Below are positions 17,931 through 25,914 of a stretch of 64,000 bases of DNA, piece by piece. The DNA comes from UBA1924 sp963976625 (GTDB lineage: Bacteria; Planctomycetota; Phycisphaerae; Phycisphaerales; UBA1924): the NCBI GenBank assembly GCA_963976625.1, contig CAXBLA010000011.1, positions 38,691-102,690 on the forward strand, given 5' to 3'. How positions within the stretch are numbered: the first letter of the stretch is position 1; each line of letters opens with the position of its first letter. The position numbers were made by a program, and so were the translations under genes. The notes under the pieces are model-generated. The model was not told the DNA's origin and did not search any database. It saw only the letters and a program-made list of their open reading frames with translations.

Positions 17931-19238
17931 ATGAGCTTACCGAGTCAATCATCCCGCAACGCCACCCGCTCTTCTCAGGTCCACTACCGCCGATCGAGCG
18001 CCGGGCCAGTCCGCAAGGTCGTGACCGCCCTGATCGTCATCGGGCTCCTCGCCCTCGTGTGGTACACGCTGATCCGCCCCGCAGCATCAGAACTCGTCGC
18101 TGAGGCAGACCAGAACACCGACCAGCCAATCGACCAGACCATCAACCAGCCAGAAACTGCTCAGGGCAACACCCCGATCGAGCAGCAGCCCATCGTGATC
18201 AACAACTCGCCGGCCCGTCCGCTTCCGGGCGCGGACGGGAACACCGACCCACGGGGCGATGTCGAGCGGGCGATCCGCGACCATACCCCAGCCAACACCG
18301 ACACCGGCTCGTCGCGCCCCGCGACGCGCCCGAGCACCCAGCCTTCGACCAATACAGGCCCCAGCACGGATATCCTCGACGCGGCTTCGAATACCAATCA
18401 AACGAATACCCAGCCAAGTACCCAACCCAACATTCAATCTCGAAACACGGGGCTCTCGTCGGGCATTCGGCTCCAGCTCGATTCCGCCCGTCGCCTCGTG
18501 GCCGAGAACAACCGCGTGGGGGCTCGCAGGCTCCTTTCCCAAGCCTTGATGGGCTCGGACATCACCCATAGCCAGGCCCAGGTCCTGCGTGACGAGCTCA
18601 CCGCGATCAACGAGGTGCTGCTGTTCTCGCCGGTGGTTGATCCGGACGATCCGATGAGCGAGTCGTACAAAGTGCAGTCGGGCGATTCACTCTCGCGGAT
18701 ATCTGGTCGGCGTGAGCTGGCGACGCACTGGAAGCTGATCTCGCGTGTGAATCAGATCGCCGATCCGTCCAAGATTCGGCTCGGGCAGACGCTCAAGCTT
18801 GTCCGCGGGCCGTTCCACGCGATCGTGTACAAATCGGCCCACCGGATCGACATCTACCATGGCTCGCCCGCCGATCCGAAATCTTGGCTCTATATCAAAT
18901 CGTTCGATGTCGGGCTCGGCTCCAACGACGGCACCCCCGTGGGCGAGTTCGTCGTCTCGGCCAACAAGCTCGAGAACCCCGGGTGGGTCAACCCACGCGA
19001 TGCACGCGATCAATACGCGCCCGACGATCCGGCCAACCCGATCGGGGAGTTCTGGATCGGGCTCACCGGCGTGGGCAAGTACAGCACGCTCACCTCCCTG
19101 GGCATCCACGGCACCATCGACCAGGACTCGATCGGCGGGGATGAGTCCATGGGCTGTGTGCGTCTGGCCGAGGGCGATATCGACACGGTGTACGAGCTGC
19201 TCAACGAGCACATCTCGCGCGTACTGATCGTGCCATAA
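17931..19238 (+). CDS. LysM L,D-transpeptidase (YkuD family)
   Basis: A 435-residue envelope protein with one N-terminal membrane helix (about 27-47). A Thr/Gln/Asn/Pro-rich linker (about 55-180), full of NTDQPIDQT-like runs, follows. A helical stretch comes next, then a LysM peptidoglycan-binding domain (YKVQSGDSLSRIS...IRLGQTLKL; about 243-290) and a YkuD catalytic domain. The active site is complete: His393 in GIHGT and SMGCVR at 406-411 with Cys409. It should make 3-3 crosslinks in peptidoglycan or attach proteins to it, which supports a peptidoglycan wall in this organism. The ATG has AAGGA upstream. Confidence 0.92.
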   Translation: MSLPSQSSRNATRSSQVHYRRSSAGPVRKVVTALIVIGLLALVWYTLIRPAASELVAEADQNTDQPIDQTINQPETAQGNTPIEQQPIVINNSPARPLPGADGNTDPRGDVERAIRDHTPANTDTGSSRPATRPSTQPSTNTGPSTDILDAASNTNQTNTQPSTQPNIQSRNTGLSSGIRLQLDSARRLVAENNRVGARRLLSQALMGSDITHSQAQVLRDELTAINEVLLFSPVVDPDDPMSESYKVQSGDSLSRISGRRELATHWKLISRVNQIADPSKIRLGQTLKLVRGPFHAIVYKSAHRIDIYHGSPADPKSWLYIKSFDVGLGSNDGTPVGEFVVSANKLENPGWVNPRDARDQYAPDDPANPIGEFWIGLTGVGKYSTLTSLGIHGTIDQDSIGGDESMGCVRLAEGDIDTVYELLNEHISRVLIVP

Positions 19239-19262
19239 TCGTGCCCTAAGACAAAATCCGGT

Positions 19263-20321
19263 TTATTCGCCGAGCCGATCCATCGGGACCGGCGGGGTCG
19301 GCTCGTCCGTTCGGGCGGCTTGGATCAGGCGCTGGGCGAAGAGCCGACGGCTGCTGGTCATGGTCAGCGCGATGTAGATCGGTGTGTAGTCTTCAGGAAA
19401 TGCCTGGGCGTGGGGCCAGCGTTTGGCCTGCACCAGCTTGGGGAGCGGCTCGCCGATCGGACGCGGGGGTTCGATCACCGCGATGTGACGCCCAAAGTCC
19501 ACACACACGCCCACTTTTCGCAGATCGAAGCTTTCGACCGTGGGCTTGCCCGAACCCAGAAATCCGAACCGGAACACATCGAGCTGCCCGGGCACCAGTC
19601 GCAGATAGGTCGGCCAGATAAGTTCGGCGCTCACCACGCCCCCGACCATCATCAGCCCCATGCCCGCGTAGGTGAGGAAGCCGAAGGATTGCATGATGCT
19701 TTGCCAGCTGCCCAGCACCTGCGAGAGCAGAATCGTCGCCCCGAACCCGACGACCACGCACATGATCGCAAAGGTCCGCCAGTAGAGACGATCGCGTTTG
19801 AGCCCGAACCACGGGCGGACGATCATCGGCTCGAACCCGCCTCGGATCATCTCGAGTTCTTCGGCGGTCATCTCCGCTTCTTCGCCGACCACTTCGCTCG
19901 CCAGCTCGTCACTCATCGCCCTGGCCCACTCGACGATCTTGGCCCCCTGCTGCTTCTTGGGGATGACCACCCGCACACGGAACCGTGAGTCGCTCTCGTT
20001 GGTGTAAAAAGTCCCGGCGTTTTTGTTCTGGTTCACGCGGTTGACCCGGCGCAGCATCACGATGCCAGCGGTGAGCACAACCGCCAGCAGCGCCCCGGTG
20101 ACGATCCCCGCGAGCACCATCGACGCCCCGAGCAGGTTCCGCATTGCAAAGAATCCCACGGCCGGGATCAGGAAAAGCATCGCGAAGAGCTGGGTGCAAA
20201 ACAGCCCCATCGTCGTCCCCGACGAGCCCGCGTTGACAAACTCGTGCCCCGGGTGCTCGCAGACATATAACCCACGCTCAAAATCGGCGTTTTCTTCTGT
20301 TTTTTCAGGCTCAACTGCCAT
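19263..20321 (-). CDS. Unknown multi-pass membrane protein
   Basis: I do not recognise a family. The 352-residue protein starts with a short polar segment containing a C-x-H-P-G-H-E motif (YVCEHPGHEF). Two adjacent membrane helices follow at about 38-85. A soluble loop from about 90 to 175 includes a basic VVIPKKQQGAKIVEW strand and an acidic helix. A second pair of helices lies at about 180-240, and the C-terminal domain is a beta-rich cytoplasmic one with VGVCVDFGRHIAVIEPPRP. The C-terminal part could be a PH-like or bacterial membrane-flanked domain, but this is a guess. It converges with the L,D-transpeptidase gene and is divergent from gyrB. Confidence 0.55.
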   Translation of the reverse strand: MAVEPEKTEENADFERGLYVCEHPGHEFVNAGSSGTTMGLFCTQLFAMLFLIPAVGFFAMRNLLGASMVLAGIVTGALLAVVLTAGIVMLRRVNRVNQNKNAGTFYTNESDSRFRVRVVIPKKQQGAKIVEWARAMSDELASEVVGEEAEMTAEELEMIRGGFEPMIVRPWFGLKRDRLYWRTFAIMCVVVGFGATILLSQVLGSWQSIMQSFGFLTYAGMGLMMVGGVVSAELIWPTYLRLVPGQLDVFRFGFLGSGKPTVESFDLRKVGVCVDFGRHIAVIEPPRPIGEPLPKLVQAKRWPHAQAFPEDYTPIYIALTMTSSRRLFAQRLIQAARTDEPTPPVPMDRLGE

Positions 20322-20478
20322 CGTTTGCCCCCAAAGCCACTGCCAGATAGCGGCCCGATCTCAGATCAGTTTGTCCGTGTGAAACCGGGCAGAATGCCCC
20401 CAGATGCGCTATGATTCAACGCATCAAAATCGATCAGAAACCGATACGCCATCACAAGATACCACAGAATATCTTTCG

Positions 20479-20514
20479 CTGTTCGAGCCTTCGATTTTCA
20501 ACCCATTCGAACAG
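20479..20514 (+). promoter_or_regulatory. Inverted repeat in the gyrB leader
   Basis: CTGTTCGA (20479-20486) and TCGAACAG (20507-20514) form a perfect eight-base inverted repeat with a 20-base spacer, ending 14 bases before the gyrB ATG. No good Shine-Dalgarno sequence lies in the remaining 14 bases. It could be an operator or an RNA hairpin that affects gyrB translation; neither is shown. Confidence 0.4.
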
Positions 20515-20528
20515 AAACAAAGCACACC

Positions 20529-23204
20529 ATGAGCGAACACCAAAGCACCAACCCCGCTTCCGATCCGATCCCGAGCGATGGAGCCGCACCGGCTGCGAAG
20601 AACGGCTACTCCTCGGACCAGATCAAGGTCCTCGAAGGGCTCGAGGCTGTGCGCAAACGCCCGGGCATGTACATCGGTGGCACCGGGCTGGGCGCGCTCC
20701 ACCATCTCGTGTATGAAGTGGTCGACAACTCGATCGACGAGGCGATGGCAGACTTTGCGACCTTTGTGTCCGTGACGATCCAGGCCGACGGCTCGATCAA
20801 GGTCACCGATGACGGGCGTGGCATCCCCACCGACCCCGTCAAGAACGACGACCCCACCGTCAACGGCAAGCCCGCGATCGAGGTCGTGCTCACCAAGCTC
20901 CACGCCGGGGGCAAGTTCCAGCAGGAAGACTCGGCCTACAAGGTCTCGGGCGGTCTCCACGGCGTGGGCGTCTCGTGTGTCAACGCGCTCTCCTCGCTGC
21001 TCGAAGCCGAGGTCTGGCGCGACGGGCAGATCAAGTCGATTACATTCGAGCGCGGCGTGGTCACCAAGCCGCTCTCCGATGTCGGGCCGATCCCGGCCAA
21101 CGCGTCGCGCGAGACGGGCACCACCGTCGTCTTCAAGCCTGACACCCAGATCTTTGACGATGTCACCTTCGATTACAGCGTGCTCTCTCACCGCCTGCGC
21201 GAACTGGCGTACCTCAACCCGGGCGTGGTGATCCGCCTGACCGACGAGCGCGTCGGGCCTGATGGTAAGATCAAGCACGATACATTCAAGGCCGAGAACG
21301 GATTGCTTGAGTATGTTGTGCACCTGATGCAGGGCAAGACCGCCCTCTCATCGCCCGTGTTCCTGCGCAACGAGATCGCTGAAGAGAACATGCTCTGCGA
21401 GATCGCCCTCCAGTACCACGACGGGTACTCCGAGAGCCTGCTCACCTTCGCCAACAATATCCACAACGCCGACGGGGGTACCCACGGCCAGGGCTTCAAG
21501 ACCGCGCTCACCCGCACGCTCAACGGCTACGCCCGTCGGCTCGGGTTCCTCAAAGACAAAGACCCCAACCCGTCGGGCGACGATCTGCGCGAGGGGCTCA
21601 TCGCAATTGTTTCTGTCAAGCTCCCCGACCCGCAGTTCAACAACCAGCCCAAAGAGAAGCTGCTCAACCCCGAGATCGAATCGTTTGTCTCGGGCACGGT
21701 GCAAGAAGCCCTCAACGCCTGGCTCGAAGAGCACCCGGCCGAGGCCAAGAAGCTGTGCCTCAAGGGCATCGTCGCGGCCCAGGCGCGCGAAGCCGCCCGC
21801 AAGGCCCGCGAGCTGACCCGGCGCAAGACGGCCCTCGACTCAGGCTCGATGCCTCACAAGCTGCGCGACTGCAAGACCAAGGACCTCGACCGGGCCGAGC
21901 TCTTCATTGTCGAAGGCGATTCCGCGGGTGGATCCGCGACGCAGGGGCGCGATGTCGAGACGCAGGCGATTTTGCCCCTGAAAGGTAAGATTCTCAATGT
22001 CGAGCGTGCACGCATCGACAAGGTGCTCGGGTTTGAAGAAATCCGCACGCTCATCGGTGCGCTGCGTTGCGGCATCGGGGGCGACTTCGACATCTCCAAG
22101 CTCCGCTACGGCAAGATCATCATCATGACCGACGCGGATGTCGACGGCTCGCACATCCGCACGCTGCTGCTGACCTTCTTCTTCCGTCATATGAATGAGC
22201 TGGTGCGGCGCGGGCATATCTACATCGCGCAGCCGCCGTTGTATCAGATTATCAAGGGCAAGAAATCGCAGTATGTGCTCAACGAGGGCAAGCTCGATTC
22301 CGTGCTCACCGAGCTGGGGCTCGACGGCTCGTCGCTGCTGATCCGCGACATCGACAACACCCGCCTGGGCGATGAGCCCGCGACGCTCACCGAGATCTCG
22401 GGCAACGACGCCATGCGCGCTGTGCGGGCGATCACCCGACTGGGCGACCTGGTCGAGGTGGCCGAGCGCCGCGGGTGCCGATTCGTCGATCTGCTCGCGG
22501 CTCGTCGCGAGGGCACCCTGCCCACGCACATCGTCGCGACACTGGCCACCAGCGAGTACGCCTGGTCCGAGGTCGAAGCGCTCGAGATCATCGAGAAGAA
22601 CAACTGGCGTCACTCCGACGACATCGAAGAAGCCCAGGAAGGCATCGAGCTGCCGGCAACGCCCGAAGACTCCGACACAATCGCCGAGATCAACTCCCCG
22701 ATCGCCACGGTGCGTGAGCTCCACGAGAACAAAGAGCTCGCGGTGATCTTCAAGGAGCTTGACGAGCTCGGGCTCGACATCAACGACTACGCGCTGGTCC
22801 AAGAAGAATCGATCACGGGCGAGAAGCTCCCGGCCCGCTTTGCGTGGAGCACGACCAAGGTCGGCAAGGCACCCAAGCCCGGTTCAGATGATGACACCGA
22901 GACTTTGTCCTCAGCGACTTCCAAGATCGTCGAAGCCGAGAATATCCCTGATATCCTGCGGGCGCTCCACGAGATCGGACGACGCGGGATGGAGATCAAA
23001 CGGTTCAAGGGTCTGGGCGAGATGGACGCGATCCAGCTCTGGGAGACCACGATGGATCATGATGTCCGCTCGATGTTCCGCGTGCAGTGGGACCAGGCGG
23101 GCGAGGCCGACAACCTGTTCTCGCTGCTGATGGGCGAGCATGTCGAGCCGAGGCGCAAGTACATCGAGGATCACGCGCTGGAAGTCAAGAACCTCGATAT
23201 CTAA
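20529..23204 (+). CDS. gyrB: DNA gyrase subunit B
   Basis: The ATPase subunit of DNA gyrase, which introduces negative supercoils with GyrA. The 891 residues carry RPGMYIGGTGLGALHHLVYE with VVDNSIDEA (ATP site), DGRGIPTD, GGLHGVG, THGQGFKTA, the TOPRIM motif EGDSAGGSATQGRD and the DADVDGSHIRTLLLTFFFR metal site. The C-terminus IKRFKGLGEMDAIQLWETTM...VKNLDI is the GyrB tail. A ~170-residue acidic insertion after the TOPRIM core (about 590-760, LLIRDIDNTR to LDINDYALV) makes it longer than short GyrB forms, as in E. coli GyrB. The ATG lacks a strong ribosome site and follows an inverted repeat. A terminator separates it from the next operon. Confidence 0.95.
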   Translation: MSEHQSTNPASDPIPSDGAAPAAKNGYSSDQIKVLEGLEAVRKRPGMYIGGTGLGALHHLVYEVVDNSIDEAMADFATFVSVTIQADGSIKVTDDGRGIPTDPVKNDDPTVNGKPAIEVVLTKLHAGGKFQQEDSAYKVSGGLHGVGVSCVNALSSLLEAEVWRDGQIKSITFERGVVTKPLSDVGPIPANASRETGTTVVFKPDTQIFDDVTFDYSVLSHRLRELAYLNPGVVIRLTDERVGPDGKIKHDTFKAENGLLEYVVHLMQGKTALSSPVFLRNEIAEENMLCEIALQYHDGYSESLLTFANNIHNADGGTHGQGFKTALTRTLNGYARRLGFLKDKDPNPSGDDLREGLIAIVSVKLPDPQFNNQPKEKLLNPEIESFVSGTVQEALNAWLEEHPAEAKKLCLKGIVAAQAREAARKARELTRRKTALDSGSMPHKLRDCKTKDLDRAELFIVEGDSAGGSATQGRDVETQAILPLKGKILNVERARIDKVLGFEEIRTLIGALRCGIGGDFDISKLRYGKIIIMTDADVDGSHIRTLLLTFFFRHMNELVRRGHIYIAQPPLYQIIKGKKSQYVLNEGKLDSVLTELGLDGSSLLIRDIDNTRLGDEPATLTEISGNDAMRAVRAITRLGDLVEVAERRGCRFVDLLAARREGTLPTHIVATLATSEYAWSEVEALEIIEKNNWRHSDDIEEAQEGIELPATPEDSDTIAEINSPIATVRELHENKELAVIFKELDELGLDINDYALVQEESITGEKLPARFAWSTTKVGKAPKPGSDDDTETLSSATSKIVEAENIPDILRALHEIGRRGMEIKRFKGLGEMDAIQLWETTMDHDVRSMFRVQWDQAGEADNLFSLLMGEHVEPRRKYIEDHALEVKNLDI

Positions 23205-23241
23205 GCCAAACATATCAACTTATATCTCTGCATGTACCCCG

Positions 23242-23274
23242 CAAGCCCCGTTCATCGGGGCTTGTTCTTTGTTT
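23242..23274 (+). terminator. Rho-independent terminator after gyrB
   Basis: A nine-base stem, CAAGCCCCG (23242-23250) and CGGGGCTTG (23256-23264), with loop TTCAT is followed by the T-rich TTCTTTGTTT. It lies 37 bases past the gyrB stop and separates gyrB from the PilZ genes downstream. Confidence 0.85.
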
Positions 23275-23447
23275 ATTGGACTCAGATTACCATCGCCAGA
23301 CACGCTGCCCCCGTGGATCTGGGGGGATCAGCGTTCGAGTCGATCTCAATCTGCTATTGGGCCAAAGCCCCCGCTTCAACACGCCGATATGCGGTGATAC
23401 ATCGAGCGTACACGCACGATCCATCCCATTTGTTAATAAGGTGCCCG

Positions 23448-24578
23448 ATGAAAAAAGCCCAGAACCTGGCCAATACACTCCGCCTCGGCGAACGCGAACT
23501 CAACAAGCTCCTCGAGCAGTTTGACAAGGATCAGGAATCATATGTGAACCCGGATCGCGAGTATGTGCGCTGGTCGTTTCGGGTCGGGGCCGTGGAACTC
23601 ACCATCCAGCACGGCAACGGCGCGAAGGTCACGATCCCGGTCGCGACCCGGAACATCTCACGCGGCGGGATGTCGATCCTGCACGCATCGTTCGTGCATG
23701 TCAACAGCCCCTGCGAAATCACGCTCAAGCTCGCCAATGGCACCAGCCAGACCATCCAGGGCAAAATCGTCCGCTGCGGCCATCTCGAGGGACGCGTTCA
23801 CGAGGTCGGCATCGCGTTCAACGAGCAGATCTCGACCAAGGACCTGCTCGGGCTCGACCCGCTCAACGAGGCGTACTCGCTCGAGCGTGTGGAGCCGGAT
23901 CGACTGCACGGCTCGCTGCTGATCGTCACGCCGACGGATCTTGATCGTGACCTGATCCTGATGTTCCTCGAAGAGACCAACCTGGCCCTGGGCACCGCGG
24001 ACTCGATCGAGTCGGCGGTCTCGCGCGCGAGCAAGGGCTGTGATATTGTGCTCGCCGATTACCATATGGGCGAAGAGTCCGGCCCCGATCTGATCGCAGC
24101 GCTGCACGAAGCCGGGTGCGATGCGCCGGTGATTCTGATGACCTCGGACAAGTCCGAGCCGGTGATGGAATCCATCCGGGCATCGTCTGCCTCGGGCATC
24201 CTCTCCAAGCCGCTCTCGAAAACCCGGCTCTATCAGGCGCTCGGCGAGTTTCTCCACTCGGACGGCGATGGCGGCCCGCTCTATTCCACACTCGAAACCG
24301 ACAACCCGGCGTACCAGCTCGTCGGCAAGTTCCTCACCGATGTGCCCCGGATGGCGATCAATCTGGAGAAGGCCCTGCGTGAAAATGATGGGCCCGCGTG
24401 CCTGCAGATCTGCCGAACGCTCTCGGGGGCCGCGTCCCCGCTCGGGTTCCCGACGATCTCGGAGCTGGCGCTCGGGGCCCAGAAAACACTCGCCGCCGGC
24501 GAGCTCAAGGACTGCGCCCCACAGATCAGAACCCTCGTGGTCACCTGCCGACGGATCAAAGCGAAATCAGCCGCATAA
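23448..24578 (+). CDS. PilZ - receiver-like - HPt-like regulatory protein (paralogue 1)
   Basis: A 376-residue cytoplasmic protein. The start is the ATG of MKKAQNLANT, with AAGGTG upstream; the longer frame is unlike any domain. A PilZ domain (about 35-130) keeps both c-di-GMP motifs, RxxxR at 37-41 and NISRGG at 69-74. Residues 156-270 have the receiver fold with Asp204, Thr232 and Lys254 in the expected places, but the acidic pair after strand 1 is Thr161-Pro162, so Mg2+ binding is doubtful. The last ~95 residues resemble an HPt domain, yet the HxLKG position reads RTLSG (Arg323), so no phospho-histidine is possible. It is followed by a paralogue and a hybrid kinase. It is probably a c-di-GMP effector. 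Confidence 0.75.
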   Translation: MKKAQNLANTLRLGERELNKLLEQFDKDQESYVNPDREYVRWSFRVGAVELTIQHGNGAKVTIPVATRNISRGGMSILHASFVHVNSPCEITLKLANGTSQTIQGKIVRCGHLEGRVHEVGIAFNEQISTKDLLGLDPLNEAYSLERVEPDRLHGSLLIVTPTDLDRDLILMFLEETNLALGTADSIESAVSRASKGCDIVLADYHMGEESGPDLIAALHEAGCDAPVILMTSDKSEPVMESIRASSASGILSKPLSKTRLYQALGEFLHSDGDGGPLYSTLETDNPAYQLVGKFLTDVPRMAINLEKALRENDGPACLQICRTLSGAASPLGFPTISELALGAQKTLAAGELKDCAPQIRTLVVTCRRIKAKSAA

Positions 24579-24619
24579 CACCAAGCCGCACGACCATTGC
24601 ATAGCCCAAAGAACCCCGC

Positions 24620-25789
24620 GTGAAACACACCAACAAACAACTCGGCGCGAATCAACGCAACTCGCTGGGACTGGGCACCCAGGCGTATTCGCAGCTGCTG
24701 AGCAAGCTCGAATCGAACGGTGATCAGCCGCCCAAGGCGGCGAAGAAAGCCCCGAGTCGGCACTTCACGCGGATCGAATACTTTGATCCGTGCTTCGAGC
24801 TCACGCTCGATCCGGGCAAACACTCACAACGCCGAAAGATCGCCGTGGCGACCAGGAACATCTCCCGTGGGGGCATGTCGGTGCTCCACTCGAACTTCAT
24901 CTACCCGGGAAGCGCCGTGCAATCGACCCTCACCAAAGCCACCGGCGAGCCCGTCGAGATCAAGGGCACCGTGTGCCGATGCGATCACCGGGGCGGCGTG
25001 GTCCACGAGATCGGGATCAAGTTCGAGCACGAGATCTTCATCCAAGAATACATCGAACCCGACATCCTCGCGGGCATCAGCTCGCTCGAAACTGTTGAGA
25101 CCCCCCAGCTTGTCGGCAAGGTCCTCTTTGTCGGCAACGACCCGAGCATTACCCCCTTTGTGCGCCAGTACCTGCTGACGACGAACCTAGATTTCGGATT
25201 CGCCGACAGCGCGGCGGAAGCGCTCGAGCGGGGCATCCATGATGTGGACCTGCTCTTCGTTACCCTCGATGTCGGCGACCGATCCGGGCCCGAGTTCATC
25301 CGATCACTGCGGGAATCCGGGTTTATGAAGCCCGTCATCCTCGCGGGCAACGCGCTCGAAGACGAATCCACCAAGCAGCAGATCCGCCTGTCGGCCGCGG
25401 ACATGTTCTTGCCCATCCCGCTCAACGAACAGACGCTCTTGTGCGCACTCGGCGAGTTCCTAATCAATCAATGGACCGCGCCCACCCTCGAACGCGTGCG
25501 CAGTCGTGTGGACAAGGGATCGGCGGCCAAGCTCCTCGAAGAGCTGACAAAGATCACCAGCGTGCTTAATGAACAGATCGAATCTGAGAACGGTGTAGAC
25601 CTGTACATCACCTGCACCAAGATCAAACGCATCGCGTCCCTGCTCGGCATGAAATCGCTCCGCGAGCTGGCGGGTGCTGTGGGTGAACTCATCGCGGATT
25701 CGGGCGATCTGGGGTCGCTGAGTGGTCAGATCGCAGAGATCCGCTCGTTGTGCGCCCAGGCCGATAATCAAGCTGGCAAGGCTGCTTGA
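24620..25789 (+). CDS. PilZ - pseudo-receiver - HPt-like regulatory protein (paralogue 2)
   Basis: A 389-residue tandem paralogue of the preceding gene, starting at GTG 41 bases after it. The PilZ motifs are intact: RHFTR at 47-51 and NISRGG at 80-85, within the shared block ATRNISRGGMS. The receiver-like domain has lost all its key residues: Thr215 replaces the phospho-acceptor Asp, Gly243 the Thr/Ser, Ile266 the Lys, and the acidic pair is Gly172-Asn173. The HPt-like end has Thr333 at the histidine position (TKIKR instead of HxLKG). It looks like a duplicated c-di-GMP receptor that no longer takes part in phosphotransfer. Partners and output are unknown. Confidence 0.72.
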   Translation: MKHTNKQLGANQRNSLGLGTQAYSQLLSKLESNGDQPPKAAKKAPSRHFTRIEYFDPCFELTLDPGKHSQRRKIAVATRNISRGGMSVLHSNFIYPGSAVQSTLTKATGEPVEIKGTVCRCDHRGGVVHEIGIKFEHEIFIQEYIEPDILAGISSLETVETPQLVGKVLFVGNDPSITPFVRQYLLTTNLDFGFADSAAEALERGIHDVDLLFVTLDVGDRSGPEFIRSLRESGFMKPVILAGNALEDESTKQQIRLSAADMFLPIPLNEQTLLCALGEFLINQWTAPTLERVRSRVDKGSAAKLLEELTKITSVLNEQIESENGVDLYITCTKIKRIASLLGMKSLRELAGAVGELIADSGDLGSLSGQIAEIRSLCAQADNQAGKAA

Positions 25790-25914
25790 TCGGCCGCCCC
25801 GAGCGATTCTGAACACCACATCCCATAGATTCTGGCCTCCATGGATTCAGATGATGCCCGATCGGGTCGATAACTCGATGTGCGATTGATTAAGAGCACA
25901 ACGGATATCCACAC

